Source: Ciceribacter sp. T2.26MG-112.2 (GTDB lineage Bacteria > Pseudomonadota > Alphaproteobacteria > Rhizobiales > Rhizobiaceae). Taken from it: a stretch of DNA of 32,035 nt. Every line of letters starts with the position of its first letter. Position 1 is the stretch's first letter. Where the stretch lies: NCBI RefSeq assembly GCF_900492205.1, contig NZ_UEYQ01000033.1:1-32035 (forward strand). Direction: 5' to 3'. The position numbers and the translations under genes were made by a program. Positions 24,892 through 32,008 of the stretch are shown here, one piece after another. Under the pieces are notes generated by a model. That model searched no databases. It worked only from the letters and a program-made list of their open reading frames with translations, and had not been told where the DNA came from.

Positions 24892-25638
24892 ATGTCGATC
24901 GCCACCATTGTCCTGCTGTTCGTTGCCGGCTTCCTCTCCGGCGTCGTCAATGCGATCGCCGGCGGCGGCACCTTTCTCACCTTCGGCGCCATGACGCTGG
25001 CCGGTCTGCCGCCGATCGCCGCCAACGCCACCTCGTCGATCACCCAGTTCCCCGGCTACATCACCTCGACGCTCGCCTATCGCCGCGAATTTGCCGGCCT
25101 GTGGAAGAGCGCCCTGGTCCTCGGGCTGGTCTCGGCGCTCGGCGCGCTCGGCGGCGCGCTGTTCCTGATCTCGCTGTCCAATCCGGCCTTCCGCGCCATG
25201 GTGCCCTGGCTTCTGATCGCCGCCACCGCCGTCTTTGCCGCCGGCCCGAAGCTTCGCCCGAAACACGCTGGTCAAAGTCACCCGGCCACTCCGCTCGGCC
25301 TGGCCCTGCAGGCCGTCACCTCGTTTTACGGCGGCTTCTTCGGCGCCGGCATGGGCATCATGATGCTTGCCTCGCTCGGACTTGCCAGCGGCGGCGACTA
25401 TCACCGGCTCAACGCGCTCAAGAATTTCCTGTCGATCGTCATTGCCGCCGTCGCCATCATCGTCTTTTCCACCGCCGGCGCGGTCTCCTGGCTGCATGCG
25501 GCGGTCATGGTGCCGGCCGTGGGCTTGGGCGGCTATGCCGGCGTGGCGATCGCCCGCCGTGTTCCCCAGGCCCTGCTGCGCTGGCTGGTGGTCGCCGCCG
25601 GACTTGGCCTTGCCGTCTATTATTTCGTCACGGGGTGA
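24892..25638 (+). CDS. TSUP family transporter (TauE/SafE-like)
   Basis: A 248-aa inner-membrane protein of the sulfite/sulfonate-export TSUP family. About eight hydrophobic segments alternate with short loops. The duplicated signature is visible as FVAGFLSGVVNAIAGGGTFLTF in the first half (written here as GVVNAIAGGGTF) and SFYGGFFGAGMGIMMLA with FLSIVIAAVAI in the second. TSUP members export sulfite, sulfoacetate or other organosulfur anions; substrate unknown here. The ATG at 24892 follows GGAGG (24876-24880). It lies between rplS and trmD on the opposite strand, interrupting that operon. Confidence 0.88.
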   Translation: MSIATIVLLFVAGFLSGVVNAIAGGGTFLTFGAMTLAGLPPIAANATSSITQFPGYITSTLAYRREFAGLWKSALVLGLVSALGALGGALFLISLSNPAFRAMVPWLLIAATAVFAAGPKLRPKHAGQSHPATPLGLALQAVTSFYGGFFGAGMGIMMLASLGLASGGDYHRLNALKNFLSIVIAAVAIIVFSTAGAVSWLHAAVMVPAVGLGGYAGVAIARRVPQALLRWLVVAAGLGLAVYYFVTG

Positions 25639-25747
25639 GGAATGGCCGACGAAGCCGGCAAAACGATACGGTGAATCGCTTTTAATGACGAACGCCCTGA
25701 GCCCAAGCGAAGGGTAGGGCTGGGCAACCGCAGGCTCGACGCAGTAA

Positions 25748-26422
25748 TTACTTCAGCAGGTCCGGCCGCCGCTCGGCGGTCAGCTTCACCGCCTCCTCAT
25801 GGCGCCAGGCCTCGATCGCCGCATGATTGCCCGACGTCAGCACCGCCGGGATCTCGCGATCCTCGAACACCTGCGGTCGGGTATAGTGCGGATGCTCCAG
25901 CAGCCCGCCCTCGAAGCTTTCGTGCACGCCGGACAGCTGGTTGCCCATGACGCCGGGCAGGATGCGCACCACGGCATCGAGCAGGGTGAGCGCCGCCGGC
26001 TCGCCGCCGGAGAGAATATAGTCACCGATGGAAACCTCCTCGAGGTTCCGCGCCTCGATCACCCGCTGGTCGACGCCCTCGAAGCGGCCGCAGACGATGA
26101 CGACGCCCTCGCCTTCGGCAAGCTCGCGCACGCGCTTTTGGGTGAGCGGCCGCCCCCGTGGGCTCATCAGCAGGCGCGGGCGCCCGTCATTGGCGATCGA
26201 ATCGATGGCGCGAGCCAGCACATCGGGTCTGAGCACCATGCCGGCGCCTCCGCCCGACGGCGTGTCGTCGACGCTCCTGTGCTTGTCGAGGGCGAAATCG
26301 CGGATCTGCACCGCCTCCAGCGACCAGTCGCCGCGCTCCAGCGCCCGGCCGGCCAGTGCCTGGCCGAGATGGCCGGGAAACATGTCGGGATAGAGGGTAA
26401 GGATGCTTGCCTTGAACGCCAT
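25748..26422 (-). CDS. trmD: tRNA (guanine-N1)-methyltransferase TrmD
   Basis: A 224-aa SPOUT methyltransferase that makes m1G37 in tRNAs reading CNN codons, preventing frameshifts. The start MAFKASILTLYPDMFP, the DDTPSGGGAGMVLRPD loop, CGRFEGVDQRVIE and the trefoil-knot SAM site SIGDYILSGGEPAA are intact, as is the C-terminal HHAAIEAWR-like NHAAIEAWRHEE. I choose ATG 26422; a GTG at 26437 overlapping the rimM stop (GTGA) would add five residues and suggests translational coupling to rimM. Confidence 0.95.
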   Translation of the reverse strand: MAFKASILTLYPDMFPGHLGQALAGRALERGDWSLEAVQIRDFALDKHRSVDDTPSGGGAGMVLRPDVLARAIDSIANDGRPRLLMSPRGRPLTQKRVRELAEGEGVVIVCGRFEGVDQRVIEARNLEEVSIGDYILSGGEPAALTLLDAVVRILPGVMGNQLSGVHESFEGGLLEHPHYTRPQVFEDREIPAVLTSGNHAAIEAWRHEEAVKLTAERRPDLLK

Positions 26423-26433
26423 GGCGGCCGGGC

Positions 26434-27012
26434 TCACGAATTGTCCCGCGGCGGCTTTCCCTTGGCCCCGGTGCCATAGGGCTTGCCCTCGTCCTCGTCC
26501 TTGAGGCCGGCGGCGGTCGGGTCGATCAGGAGACGGCCGCCCTCGAGGTCGATCTCCAGCACGGCAGCCTCCGAGAACGGGATCAGCACCGGCCGCTTGC
26601 CAGGACCTTTCAGCTCCAAGAGGTCGCCCGCGCCGAAATCATAGACCCCGGTCACCGCCCCGTAATGCTGGCCTTCAGCGTCATAGACCTCCAGCCCCTC
26701 GAGGTCGGCATAGTAGAATTCGTCTTCCTCGAGATCCTCGTCGGGCAGCGCGTCGCGCTCGACGAAGAGTTCCAGCCCGTTCAGCGCCTCGGCCGCATTG
26801 CGGTCGTTGATGCCGCGAAAGCGCACGACGACGACATTCTTCGCCTCACGCATGTCGAGGATTTCGAACACCCGTCCGTCGGCGCTGCGCAGATGGCCGT
26901 ATTCGCCGAGCGCCATCGGGTCGGCGGTGAAGGTCTTGACCCGGACTTCGCCGCGCAGACCCTGCGCCGCACCGACCACGGCCATCAGAACGGGATTTTC
27001 GAGTTTGGTCAT
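26434..27012 (-). CDS. rimM: Ribosome maturation factor RimM
   Basis: A 192-aa 16S rRNA processing factor needed for assembly of the 30S head, binding S19. The N-terminal beta-barrel has VVGAAQGLRGEVRVKTFT and the conserved FRGINDRNAAEALNGLELFV; the C-terminal PRC barrel has EDEFYYADLEGLEVYD and KGPGKRPVLIPF. A 25-residue polar tail follows. Start chosen at 27012 (MTKLENPVLMAVVG) to match family length. It sits between rpsP and trmD as in most bacteria. Confidence 0.94.
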   Translation of the reverse strand: MTKLENPVLMAVVGAAQGLRGEVRVKTFTADPMALGEYGHLRSADGRVFEILDMREAKNVVVVRFRGINDRNAAEALNGLELFVERDALPDEDLEEDEFYYADLEGLEVYDAEGQHYGAVTGVYDFGAGDLLELKGPGKRPVLIPFSEAAVLEIDLEGGRLLIDPTAAGLKDEDEGKPYGTGAKGKPPRDNS

Positions 27013-27077
27013 CGCGTCAGTCTTTTCCGGTGGCAAGATGTGTCATCGCCCTTTTACGGCGAAGCGGGGCAAATGGA

Positions 27078-27113
27078 AACGGAAAACGGGCGGCGGGAAA
27101 ACCCGCCGCCCGT
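27078..27113 (-). terminator. Perfect 12-bp hairpin between rpsP and rimM
   Basis: ACGGGCGGCGGG (27086-27097) and CCCGCCGCCCGT (27102-27113) pair perfectly around a 4-nt loop. On the minus strand it is followed by TTTTCCGTTTCC. It lies 22 bp after the rpsP stop and 73 bp before the rimM start, so it probably works as a partial terminator that makes more S16 than RimM/TrmD. Confidence 0.75.
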
Positions 27114-27135
27114 CGAACATCAGGGATGTCGAGAC

Positions 27136-27510
27136 TTATTCTGCGGCGGCTTCGGCAGCGGCGGCAGCGGCTTCGGCAGCCTTCATTTCCTTTTCCTTGG
27201 TGCGCTCGACAGCCTTCTTGCCCGGCTTTGCCTTTTCCGGGTTGCTGCGGGCTTCGCGGGTGGCGATGCCGGCTTCGGCGAGGAAGCGCAGGACGCGGTC
27301 GGTCGGCTGGGCGCCCTTGGCGAGCCATTCCTGGATGCGCTCGCCGTTCAGCTCGACGCGCTTTTCATTGTCCTTGGCCAGCATCGGATTCCACGAACCG
27401 ACCTTTTCCAGGAAACGGCCGTCGCGCGGCGAACGGGCGTCGGCGATGACGATCTGGTAGTAGGGGCGCTTCTTGGAACCACCACGGGCGAGACGGATCT
27501 TGAGGGACAT
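27136..27510 (-). CDS. rpsP: 30S ribosomal protein S16
   Basis: A 124-aa small-subunit protein. The core (1-80) is standard: SLKIRLARGGSKKRPYYQIV, the RDGRFLEKVGSWNP block and NGERIQEWLAKGAQPTDRV. From about residue 90 an extension rich in Lys, Glu and Ala ends in AAEAAAAAAEAAAE; E. coli S16 is 82 aa. The tail resembles the one on L19 in this window. TAAACCC-like sequence and GGAGTAA upstream (minus strand) give the ribosome site just before the ATG at 27510. Confidence 0.96.
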   Translation of the reverse strand: MSLKIRLARGGSKKRPYYQIVIADARSPRDGRFLEKVGSWNPMLAKDNEKRVELNGERIQEWLAKGAQPTDRVLRFLAEAGIATREARSNPEKAKPGKKAVERTKEKEMKAAEAAAAAAEAAAE

Positions 27511-27523
27511 GGGTTTACTCCTT

Positions 27524-27620
27524 GGTTCTTGTTAGGGCCGCCTTCCGGCGGTCCGGGGTTCTTGTCAGGGCCGCCTTCCGGCGGTCCGGGTTCTTGTCAG
27601 AGCCGCCTTCCGGCGATCTG
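27524..27620. repeat. Three tandem 33-bp hairpin repeats
   Basis: The unit begins GGTTCTTGT and holds GGGCCGCC-TTCC-GGCGGTCC, a hairpin of about 7 bp with one mismatch. Copies start at 27524, 27557 and about 27589; the third is diverged at its end. Further decayed GGCGG/CCGCC pieces continue to about 27680. They fill the spacer between the chorismate mutase stop and rpsP. Confidence 0.85.
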
Positions 27621-27668
27621 CATTCGGGTCGGGTCGCTTTTGGCGGTCCGGGTTGATCGAGATCGCCG

Positions 27669-27989
27669 TCAGGCGGTCTTTTCGCTTGCGCCGCCGTGCT
27701 CGGCGGCAATGGCTTCATGATGCCGGATGACTTCCCTGATGATGAAATTCAGGAAGGTCTCGGCGAAATCCGGGTCCAGATGCGCGTCCTGGGCCAGTTG
27801 GCGCAGGCGGGCGATCTGGTATTCCTCGCGCGCCGGGTCGGCCGGCGGCAGGTCGTACTTGGCCTTGAGAACGCCGACCGCCTTGGTGCAGCGGAAGCGT
27901 TCGGCCAGCATGTGGACCAGCGCCGCATCGATATTGTCGATCGACTGGCGATAGCCGGAAAGCTGCTCCTTGACGGACGGTTCTGTCAC
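27669..27989 (-). CDS. Chorismate mutase (AroQ class)
   Basis: A 106-aa all-helical chorismate mutase converting chorismate to prephenate for Phe/Tyr synthesis. Features are the opening helix LSGYRQSIDNIDAALVHMLAERF with the conserved Arg, the Lys of RCTKAVGVLKAKYDLPPADPAREEYQIARL (read as CTKAVGVLKAKYDLPPADP) and the terminal EVIRHHEAI helix. The start is GTG at 27989, preceded by GGAGAG; a GTG at 28004 overlaps the ffh stop (GTGA). The gene is inserted into the ffh-rpsP-rimM-trmD cluster, an arrangement I associate with Rhizobiales. Confidence 0.9.
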   Translation of the reverse strand: MTEPSVKEQLSGYRQSIDNIDAALVHMLAERFRCTKAVGVLKAKYDLPPADPAREEYQIARLRQLAQDAHLDPDFAETFLNFIIREVIRHHEAIAAEHGGASEKTA

Positions 27990-28000
27990 GGTCGCTCTCC

Positions 28001-29575
28001 TCACTTCTTCTTCGGCAGGCCGGGCAGGCCGCCGAGGCCCGGAAGCTTCGCGCCGCCGAGGCCGGGCAGACCCCCACCCATTCCGGGCAGGCCGCCCATG
28101 CCGCCGAGGCCCGGCGGCGGCTTGAGGCCGGCGGCTTCGGCCTGCTTGGCCAGCGCTTCGAGCTGCTTCGGGTCGAGGCTGGACAGGTCCGGCATGCCGC
28201 CCATTCCGCCCATGCCGCCGAGACCCATCTTGCCGGCCAGCCCGCCCATCATCTGCTTCATCATGCCGCCGCCCTTCTTGCCGCCCATGGCTTTCATCAT
28301 GTCGGCCATCTGGCGATGCATCTTGAGCAGCTTGTTGATTTCGGCGGCGTCCGTCCCGGAGCCGGCCGCGATGCGCTTCTTGCGGGAATGCTTGAGAATG
28401 TCGGGATTGGTCCGCTCGGCCTTGGTCATCGACTGGATGATGGCGATCTGGCGGCCGAACAGCTTGTCGTTCAGGCCAGCGGCCGCCATCTTGTCCTTCA
28501 TGCCGCCCATGCCGGGCATCAGGCCCATGATGCCGCCCATGCCGCCCATCTTTTGCATCTGGCGCAGCTGGTCGGCGAGGTCGTCGAGGTCGAACTTGCC
28601 CTTGGCCATCTTGGCGGCCATGGCGGCCGCCTTTTCGGCGTCGATGTTCTCCGCCGCCTTCTCGACGAGGCTGACGATGTCGCCCATGCCGAGGATGCGG
28701 TCGGCAATGCGCCGCGGATGGAACTCTTCGAGCTCCGACATCTTTTCGCCGACGCCGATGAGCTTGATCGGCTTGCCGGTGACGGCGCGCATCGAGAGCG
28801 CCGCACCGCCACGGCCGTCGCCGTCCATGCGGGTCAAGACGAGACCGGTGATGCCGACGCGTTCGTCGAAATTGCGGGCGAGGTTGACGGCGTCCTGGCC
28901 GGTCAGCGCATCGGCGACCAGCAGGATTTCATGCGGCTTGGCATTCTTCTTGATGTCGGCCATCTCGACCATCAAGGGCTCGTCGATATGCGTACGGCCG
29001 GCGGTGTCGAGGATGACCACGTCATGGCCACCGAGCTTGGCGGCCTGCACGGCGCGGCTGGCGATATCGGTCGGCGACTGGCCGGCGATGATCGGCAGCA
29101 CGTCGATGCCGGTCTGGACCCCGAGCTGGCGCAGCTGTTCCTGGGCGGCCGGACGACGCGTGTCCAGCGAGGCCATCAGGACCTTCTTGCGCTCGCGATC
29201 GGTGAGCCGCTTGGCGATCTTGCCGGTGGTCGTGGTCTTGCCCGAGCCCTGCAGACCGACCATCATGATGACGACCGGGGCCGCGGCGTTCAGATCGACG
29301 CCGACGCCTTCCGAGCCCAGCATTTCGACCAGCTCGTCATGGACGATCTTGACGACCATCTGCCCGGGCTTGATCGATTTCAGCACCGCCGCGCCGACGG
29401 CCTTTTCGCGGACCCGGTCGGTGAAGTTGCGCACGACCTCGAGCGCCACGTCGGCTTCCAGAAGCGCACGGCGCACCTCGCGCAGCGCTGCGGAAACATC
29501 GGCTTCCGACAAGGCGCCACGGCCGGTCAGTCCATTCAGAATGGAACCAAGGCGGTCCTGGAGGTTATCAAACAT
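28001..29575 (-). CDS. ffh: Signal recognition particle protein Ffh
   Basis: A 524-aa SRP GTPase that binds 4.5S RNA and signal sequences and docks ribosomes to FtsY. The N domain is MFDNLQDRLGSILNGLTGRG onward. The G domain has GLQGSGKTTTTGK (about residue 106), DTRRPAAQEQL, DTAGRTHID and TRMDGDGRGGAALS. The M domain is Met-rich (MQKMGGMGGIMGLMPGMGG) with SRKKRIAAGSG binding RNA. The last 70 residues are a repeated Gly/Met/Leu/Pro tail ending LPGLPKKK, longer than in E. coli (453 aa). A perfect 8-bp hairpin (29590-29609) lies just before the AAGGAAG ribosome site. Confidence 0.96.
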   Translation of the reverse strand: MFDNLQDRLGSILNGLTGRGALSEADVSAALREVRRALLEADVALEVVRNFTDRVREKAVGAAVLKSIKPGQMVVKIVHDELVEMLGSEGVGVDLNAAAPVVIMMVGLQGSGKTTTTGKIAKRLTDRERKKVLMASLDTRRPAAQEQLRQLGVQTGIDVLPIIAGQSPTDIASRAVQAAKLGGHDVVILDTAGRTHIDEPLMVEMADIKKNAKPHEILLVADALTGQDAVNLARNFDERVGITGLVLTRMDGDGRGGAALSMRAVTGKPIKLIGVGEKMSELEEFHPRRIADRILGMGDIVSLVEKAAENIDAEKAAAMAAKMAKGKFDLDDLADQLRQMQKMGGMGGIMGLMPGMGGMKDKMAAAGLNDKLFGRQIAIIQSMTKAERTNPDILKHSRKKRIAAGSGTDAAEINKLLKMHRQMADMMKAMGGKKGGGMMKQMMGGLAGKMGLGGMGGMGGMPDLSSLDPKQLEALAKQAEAAGLKPPPGLGGMGGLPGMGGGLPGLGGAKLPGLGGLPGLPKKK

Positions 29576-29589
29576 CGGCTCTTCCTTAT

Positions 29590-29609
29590 CGTTTCGGATC
29601 CCCGAAACG
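29590..29609 (-). promoter_or_regulatory. 5' UTR hairpin next to the ffh ribosome site
   Basis: CGTTTCGG and CCGAAACG pair perfectly over a GGAT loop on the minus strand, ending 14 nt before the ffh start, directly ahead of AAGGAAG. It could set translation efficiency or RNA stability; no known family is recognised. Confidence 0.5.
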
Positions 29610-29759
29610 TCGGTCTTTCCCGCGCTGAAAACAAGACGCAAAGCCAAAATGCACCCGAGGGCGCATCGCGCTGTCGGGTGTTGACCTCCGGGATCTCTTT
29701 ATACCTTGACGGGTCCCGGTCGGCGGCTCGGAGTGCTTGTCTCTTCGCAGATTGGGGGC

Positions 29760-29788
29760 GATTAACAGCAAAGGGCCGGAAAAGTCAA
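29760..29788 (-). promoter_or_regulatory. Candidate ffh promoter
   Basis: On the minus strand CTTGACT (-35 element TTGACT at 29788-29783) and TTAATC (29765-29760) are 17 bp apart. CTTGAC is the typical rhizobial -35. It would give a leader of roughly 180 nt carrying the hairpin at 29590-29609. The remaining sequence of the 309-bp gap to 29884 shows no gene. Confidence 0.42.
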
Positions 29789-29884
29789 GGCTGGCAAGGA
29801 AAACAGCCGATTTGGCAGGCACCGGCCTTTGCAATCGCGCCCGGCGAACCCAGATTGACGGTTCCCGCAACAGCATTGGCCACC

Positions 29885-30889
29885 ATGTCCGACAAACCCG
29901 CCAATCCCTATTATACCGGCCCGGTCTCCGACCATTTCGACGGCCAGCGCTTCTTCAACCCGCAAGGCGTCGAGCCCGGCGGCATGCGCGACCTCCTCAA
30001 ATGGCGCACCAACGGAAAGCGCGCCCGCTGGCCGAAACGCGTGGCGCATGCCCCCGCAGCGACGCCGCCGCAAACGAGGGTCGACGGCGCCGACCTGCGC
30101 GTCACGATGATCGGCCATGCCACGCTGCTCATCCAGATCGCCGGCCTCAACATCCTGACCGATCCCGTATGGTCGCCACGCGCCAGCCCCTTTTCCTTTG
30201 CCGGCCCGAAGCGCGTGGCCTCCCCCGGCATCGCCTTCGAGGACCTGCCGCCGATCGACATCGTGCTCGTCACCCACAATCACTACGACCATCTCGACCT
30301 TGCAACGCTCGCCCGCCTCGACGAGGAGCACGGACCGCATATCGTCACGCCGCTCGGCAATGACACGATCATCCACCGCGCCCTGCCCGACGCAAAGATC
30401 TCCGACATGGACTGGGGCGACCACCTGCAATACTGGGACGGCCTGTCGATCCATGCCGAGCCCTGCCACCACTGGTCGGCGCGCGGCATCCGCGACCGCC
30501 GCATGGCGCTGTGGGCCGCCTTCGTGCTGTCCACGCCGGCCGGCAAGATCTATCACATCGGCGACACCGGCTTTCACGACGGCATCAACTACCGCGCCGC
30601 GGCGGAAAAGCACGGCGCCTTTCGCCTCGCCAACCTGCCGATCGGCGCCTACGAGCCGCGCTGGTTCATGAAGGGCCAACACCAGAACCCTGAGGAAGCC
30701 GTCGAAGGTTTCCGTCTCTGCAACGCCGCCCACGCCGTCGGCCACCATTTTGGCACCTTCCAGCTCACCGACGAGGCGATCGAGGCCCCGGTCGAGGACC
30801 TGTCAAAGGCCCTCTCCGCCGCCGCCATCCCCCCCACCCGCTTCCGCGCTTTACGCCCCGGCGAGGTCTTCGACGTGCCGGACATGTGA
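29885..30889 (+). CDS. MBL-fold metallo-hydrolase, NAPE-PLD-like
   Basis: A 334-aa metallo-beta-lactamase-fold enzyme related to N-acyl-phosphatidylethanolamine phospholipase D. The zinc motif is THNHYDHLD (His131, His133, Asp135, His136), with later ligands in PCHHWSARG and HIGDTGFHDG, and a terminal VGHHFGTFQ. The N-terminal stretch (NPYYTGPVSDHFDGQRFFNP) and MIGHATLLIQIAGLNILTDP are typical of this branch. The substrate in bacteria is not established; membrane N-acyl phospholipids are a possibility. No strong ribosome site precedes the ATG at 29885, which is chosen by homology to the family start. It is divergent from ffh. Confidence 0.88.
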   Translation: MSDKPANPYYTGPVSDHFDGQRFFNPQGVEPGGMRDLLKWRTNGKRARWPKRVAHAPAATPPQTRVDGADLRVTMIGHATLLIQIAGLNILTDPVWSPRASPFSFAGPKRVASPGIAFEDLPPIDIVLVTHNHYDHLDLATLARLDEEHGPHIVTPLGNDTIIHRALPDAKISDMDWGDHLQYWDGLSIHAEPCHHWSARGIRDRRMALWAAFVLSTPAGKIYHIGDTGFHDGINYRAAAEKHGAFRLANLPIGAYEPRWFMKGQHQNPEEAVEGFRLCNAAHAVGHHFGTFQLTDEAIEAPVEDLSKALSAAAIPPTRFRALRPGEVFDVPDM

Positions 30890-30931
30890 GCGGACCGCTT
30901 GGCCCCGCGGCCATCCACCCTTGGCACCGAT

Positions 30932-30981
30932 CCGCCCTCGCCCTTCGAGGGTCGCTTACGCTCCCGCCTCAGGGTGAGGGC
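30932..30981 (-). repeat. Palindromic repeat A1 (inverted orientation)
   Basis: GCCCTCG-CCCTTCGAGG ... CCTC-AGGG-TGAGGGC pairs into an imperfect hairpin. Its reverse complement begins CCCTCACCCTGAGGTG, the same frame as the B units but opposite orientation. It starts 43 bp after the MBL-fold gene. Confidence 0.85.
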
Positions 30982-31033
30982 TACCGTTGTGCCCAGACAC
31001 CCGAGGTGGGGCACAACGCGGACCATGCATTCC

Positions 31034-31081
31034 CCCTCATGCTGAGGTGCCCTCGCGAAGCGAGGGCCTCGAAGCATCCGG
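31034..31081 (+). repeat. Palindromic repeat B1
   Basis: ATGCTGAGG pairs with CCTCGAAGCAT (2-nt GA bulge), enclosing an inner stem CCCTCGC/GCGAGGG. It lies downstream of the GIY-YIG gene, 102 bp after A1. Confidence 0.88.
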
Positions 31082-31133
31082 CGCCGATCCCGACTCCCCA
31101 TGCCTCGAAACATTCGGCCACAGACGCCCAGTT

Positions 31134-31475
31134 CTACTCCCTGCCACGCGATGATGAAATCGGGCCTTCGGAGACCTGACCTCCGCTCCTGACCGGCCCA
31201 CGACGCGACAGATCGGGAAGCGCCTCGTAGGCATAGGCGATCAGGGCCTCCTTCTTCTGCCGATTCCAGCCCTTGATCTGCCGCTCGCGCGCAATGGCAT
31301 CGAGGATGCGATCATAGACCTTCATGAACACCAGTTCGACCGGCCGCCGGCGCGCCGTGTAGCCGTCGTAGACGCCCGCATTGTGTTCCCAAAGCCGGGC
31401 CTCGATCGATTGCTTGGTAAGGCCGGTATAGTAGGAGCCATCCCGGCATCGCAGAATGTAGACCGTGACTTCCAT
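31134..31475 (-). CDS. Small GIY-YIG nuclease (COG2827-like)
   Basis: A 113-aa single-domain endonuclease-fold protein. Residues 5-18 carry the GIY-YIG elements (VYILRC and YYTG), followed by Arg27 (ARLWEHN), His31, and the metal-binding Glu64 in IARERQIKGWNR. The last 25 residues (LSRRGPVRSGG onward) are a basic, low-complexity tail. Such short proteins resemble the UvrC N-terminal nuclease without other domains; their role is unsettled. GGAGATCGAAGCG precedes the ATG. It is enclosed on both sides by palindromic repeats, with none inside the gene. Confidence 0.88.
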   Translation of the reverse strand: MEVTVYILRCRDGSYYTGLTKQSIEARLWEHNAGVYDGYTARRRPVELVFMKVYDRILDAIARERQIKGWNRQKKEALIAYAYEALPDLSRRGPVRSGGQVSEGPISSSRGRE

Positions 31476-31552
31476 CGCTTCGATCTCCAGATCAAGATAC
31501 CATTTTTGATTGCATTTTTGACAAAATCAACCATCCGATCGCCGCCGTTCAC

Positions 31553-31583
31553 CCCTCATGCTGAGGCGCCCGAATCGCGAGGG
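31553..31583 (+). repeat. Truncated B-type repeat
   Basis: It has the left half of a B unit (CCCTCATGCTGAGG plus a decayed inner arm ending GCGAGGG) and is joined directly to the complete unit B2 at 31584. It lies 78 bp upstream of the GIY-YIG start. Confidence 0.75.
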
Positions 31584-31632
31584 CCCTCATGCTGAGGTGC
31601 CTGGCCGCAAGGCCAGGCCTCGAAGCATCCGG
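31584..31632 (+). repeat. Palindromic repeat B2
   Basis: ATGCTGAGG/CCTCGAAGCAT outer stem with inner stem CCTGGCC-GCAA-GGCCAGG. The inner arms differ from B1 on both sides but still pair. Confidence 0.88.
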
Positions 31633-31660
31633 CGGCAGACTCCGACCCCACCACATCCAT

Positions 31661-31710
31661 CCGCCCTCGCCCTTCGAGGGTCGCTGACGCTCCCACCTCA
31701 GGGTGAGGGC
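31661..31710 (-). repeat. Palindromic repeat A2 (inverted orientation)
   Basis: Near-identical to A1 and A3: GCCCTCGCCCTTCGAGGG then TCGCTGACGCTCCCA then CCTCAGGGTGAGGGC. It lies 28 bp after B2. Confidence 0.88.
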
Positions 31711-31773
31711 TTCCGTTGTGCGCCTTGGTGAGGGGTTCCGACGGCCGTCTTGCCCCAGAGCCGCCTACGTGCC

Positions 31774-31821
31774 CCCTCATGCTGAGGTGCCTGGCCGCAG
31801 GCCAGGCCTCGAAGCATCCGA
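31774..31821 (+). repeat. Palindromic repeat B3
   Basis: Same as B2 with a one-base shorter loop. It starts exactly 190 bp after B2, so B2-A2 and B3-A3 form a tandem pair. Confidence 0.88.
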
Positions 31822-31850
31822 CCGCAAATACTGTCACCACCGCACCCCAT

Positions 31851-31900
31851 CCGCCCCCGCCCTTCGAGGGTCGCTGACGCTCCCACCTCAGGGTGAGGGC
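31851..31900 (-). repeat. Palindromic repeat A3 (inverted orientation)
   Basis: Starts exactly 190 bp after A2 and differs by one base in the first 50. Followed by a conserved GTGCG..CGGTGAGG stretch also seen after A2. Confidence 0.88.
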
Positions 31901-31961
31901 TATCGTGGTGCGGCTCGGTGAGGCATTCCCAAGGCCAACTCGCGGCCAGAGTCGCCGGTGC

Positions 31962-32008
31962 CCCTCATGCTTAGGTGCCCTCGCAGGGCGAGGGCGCCGA
32001 AGCATCCC
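31962..32008 (+). repeat. Palindromic repeat B4 (diverged)
   Basis: B unit with inner stem CCCTCGC-AGG-GCGAGGG, like B1, and substitutions in the outer stem (TTAGG, CGCCGAAGCAT). It starts 188 bp after B3, and the array may continue beyond the window. Confidence 0.8.

Noticed and set aside
28316..29884. Upstream in-frame extension of the MBL-fold gene across ffh
   Set aside because: The extension is antisense to ffh and unlike any MBL protein. The family start at 29885 gives normal length.
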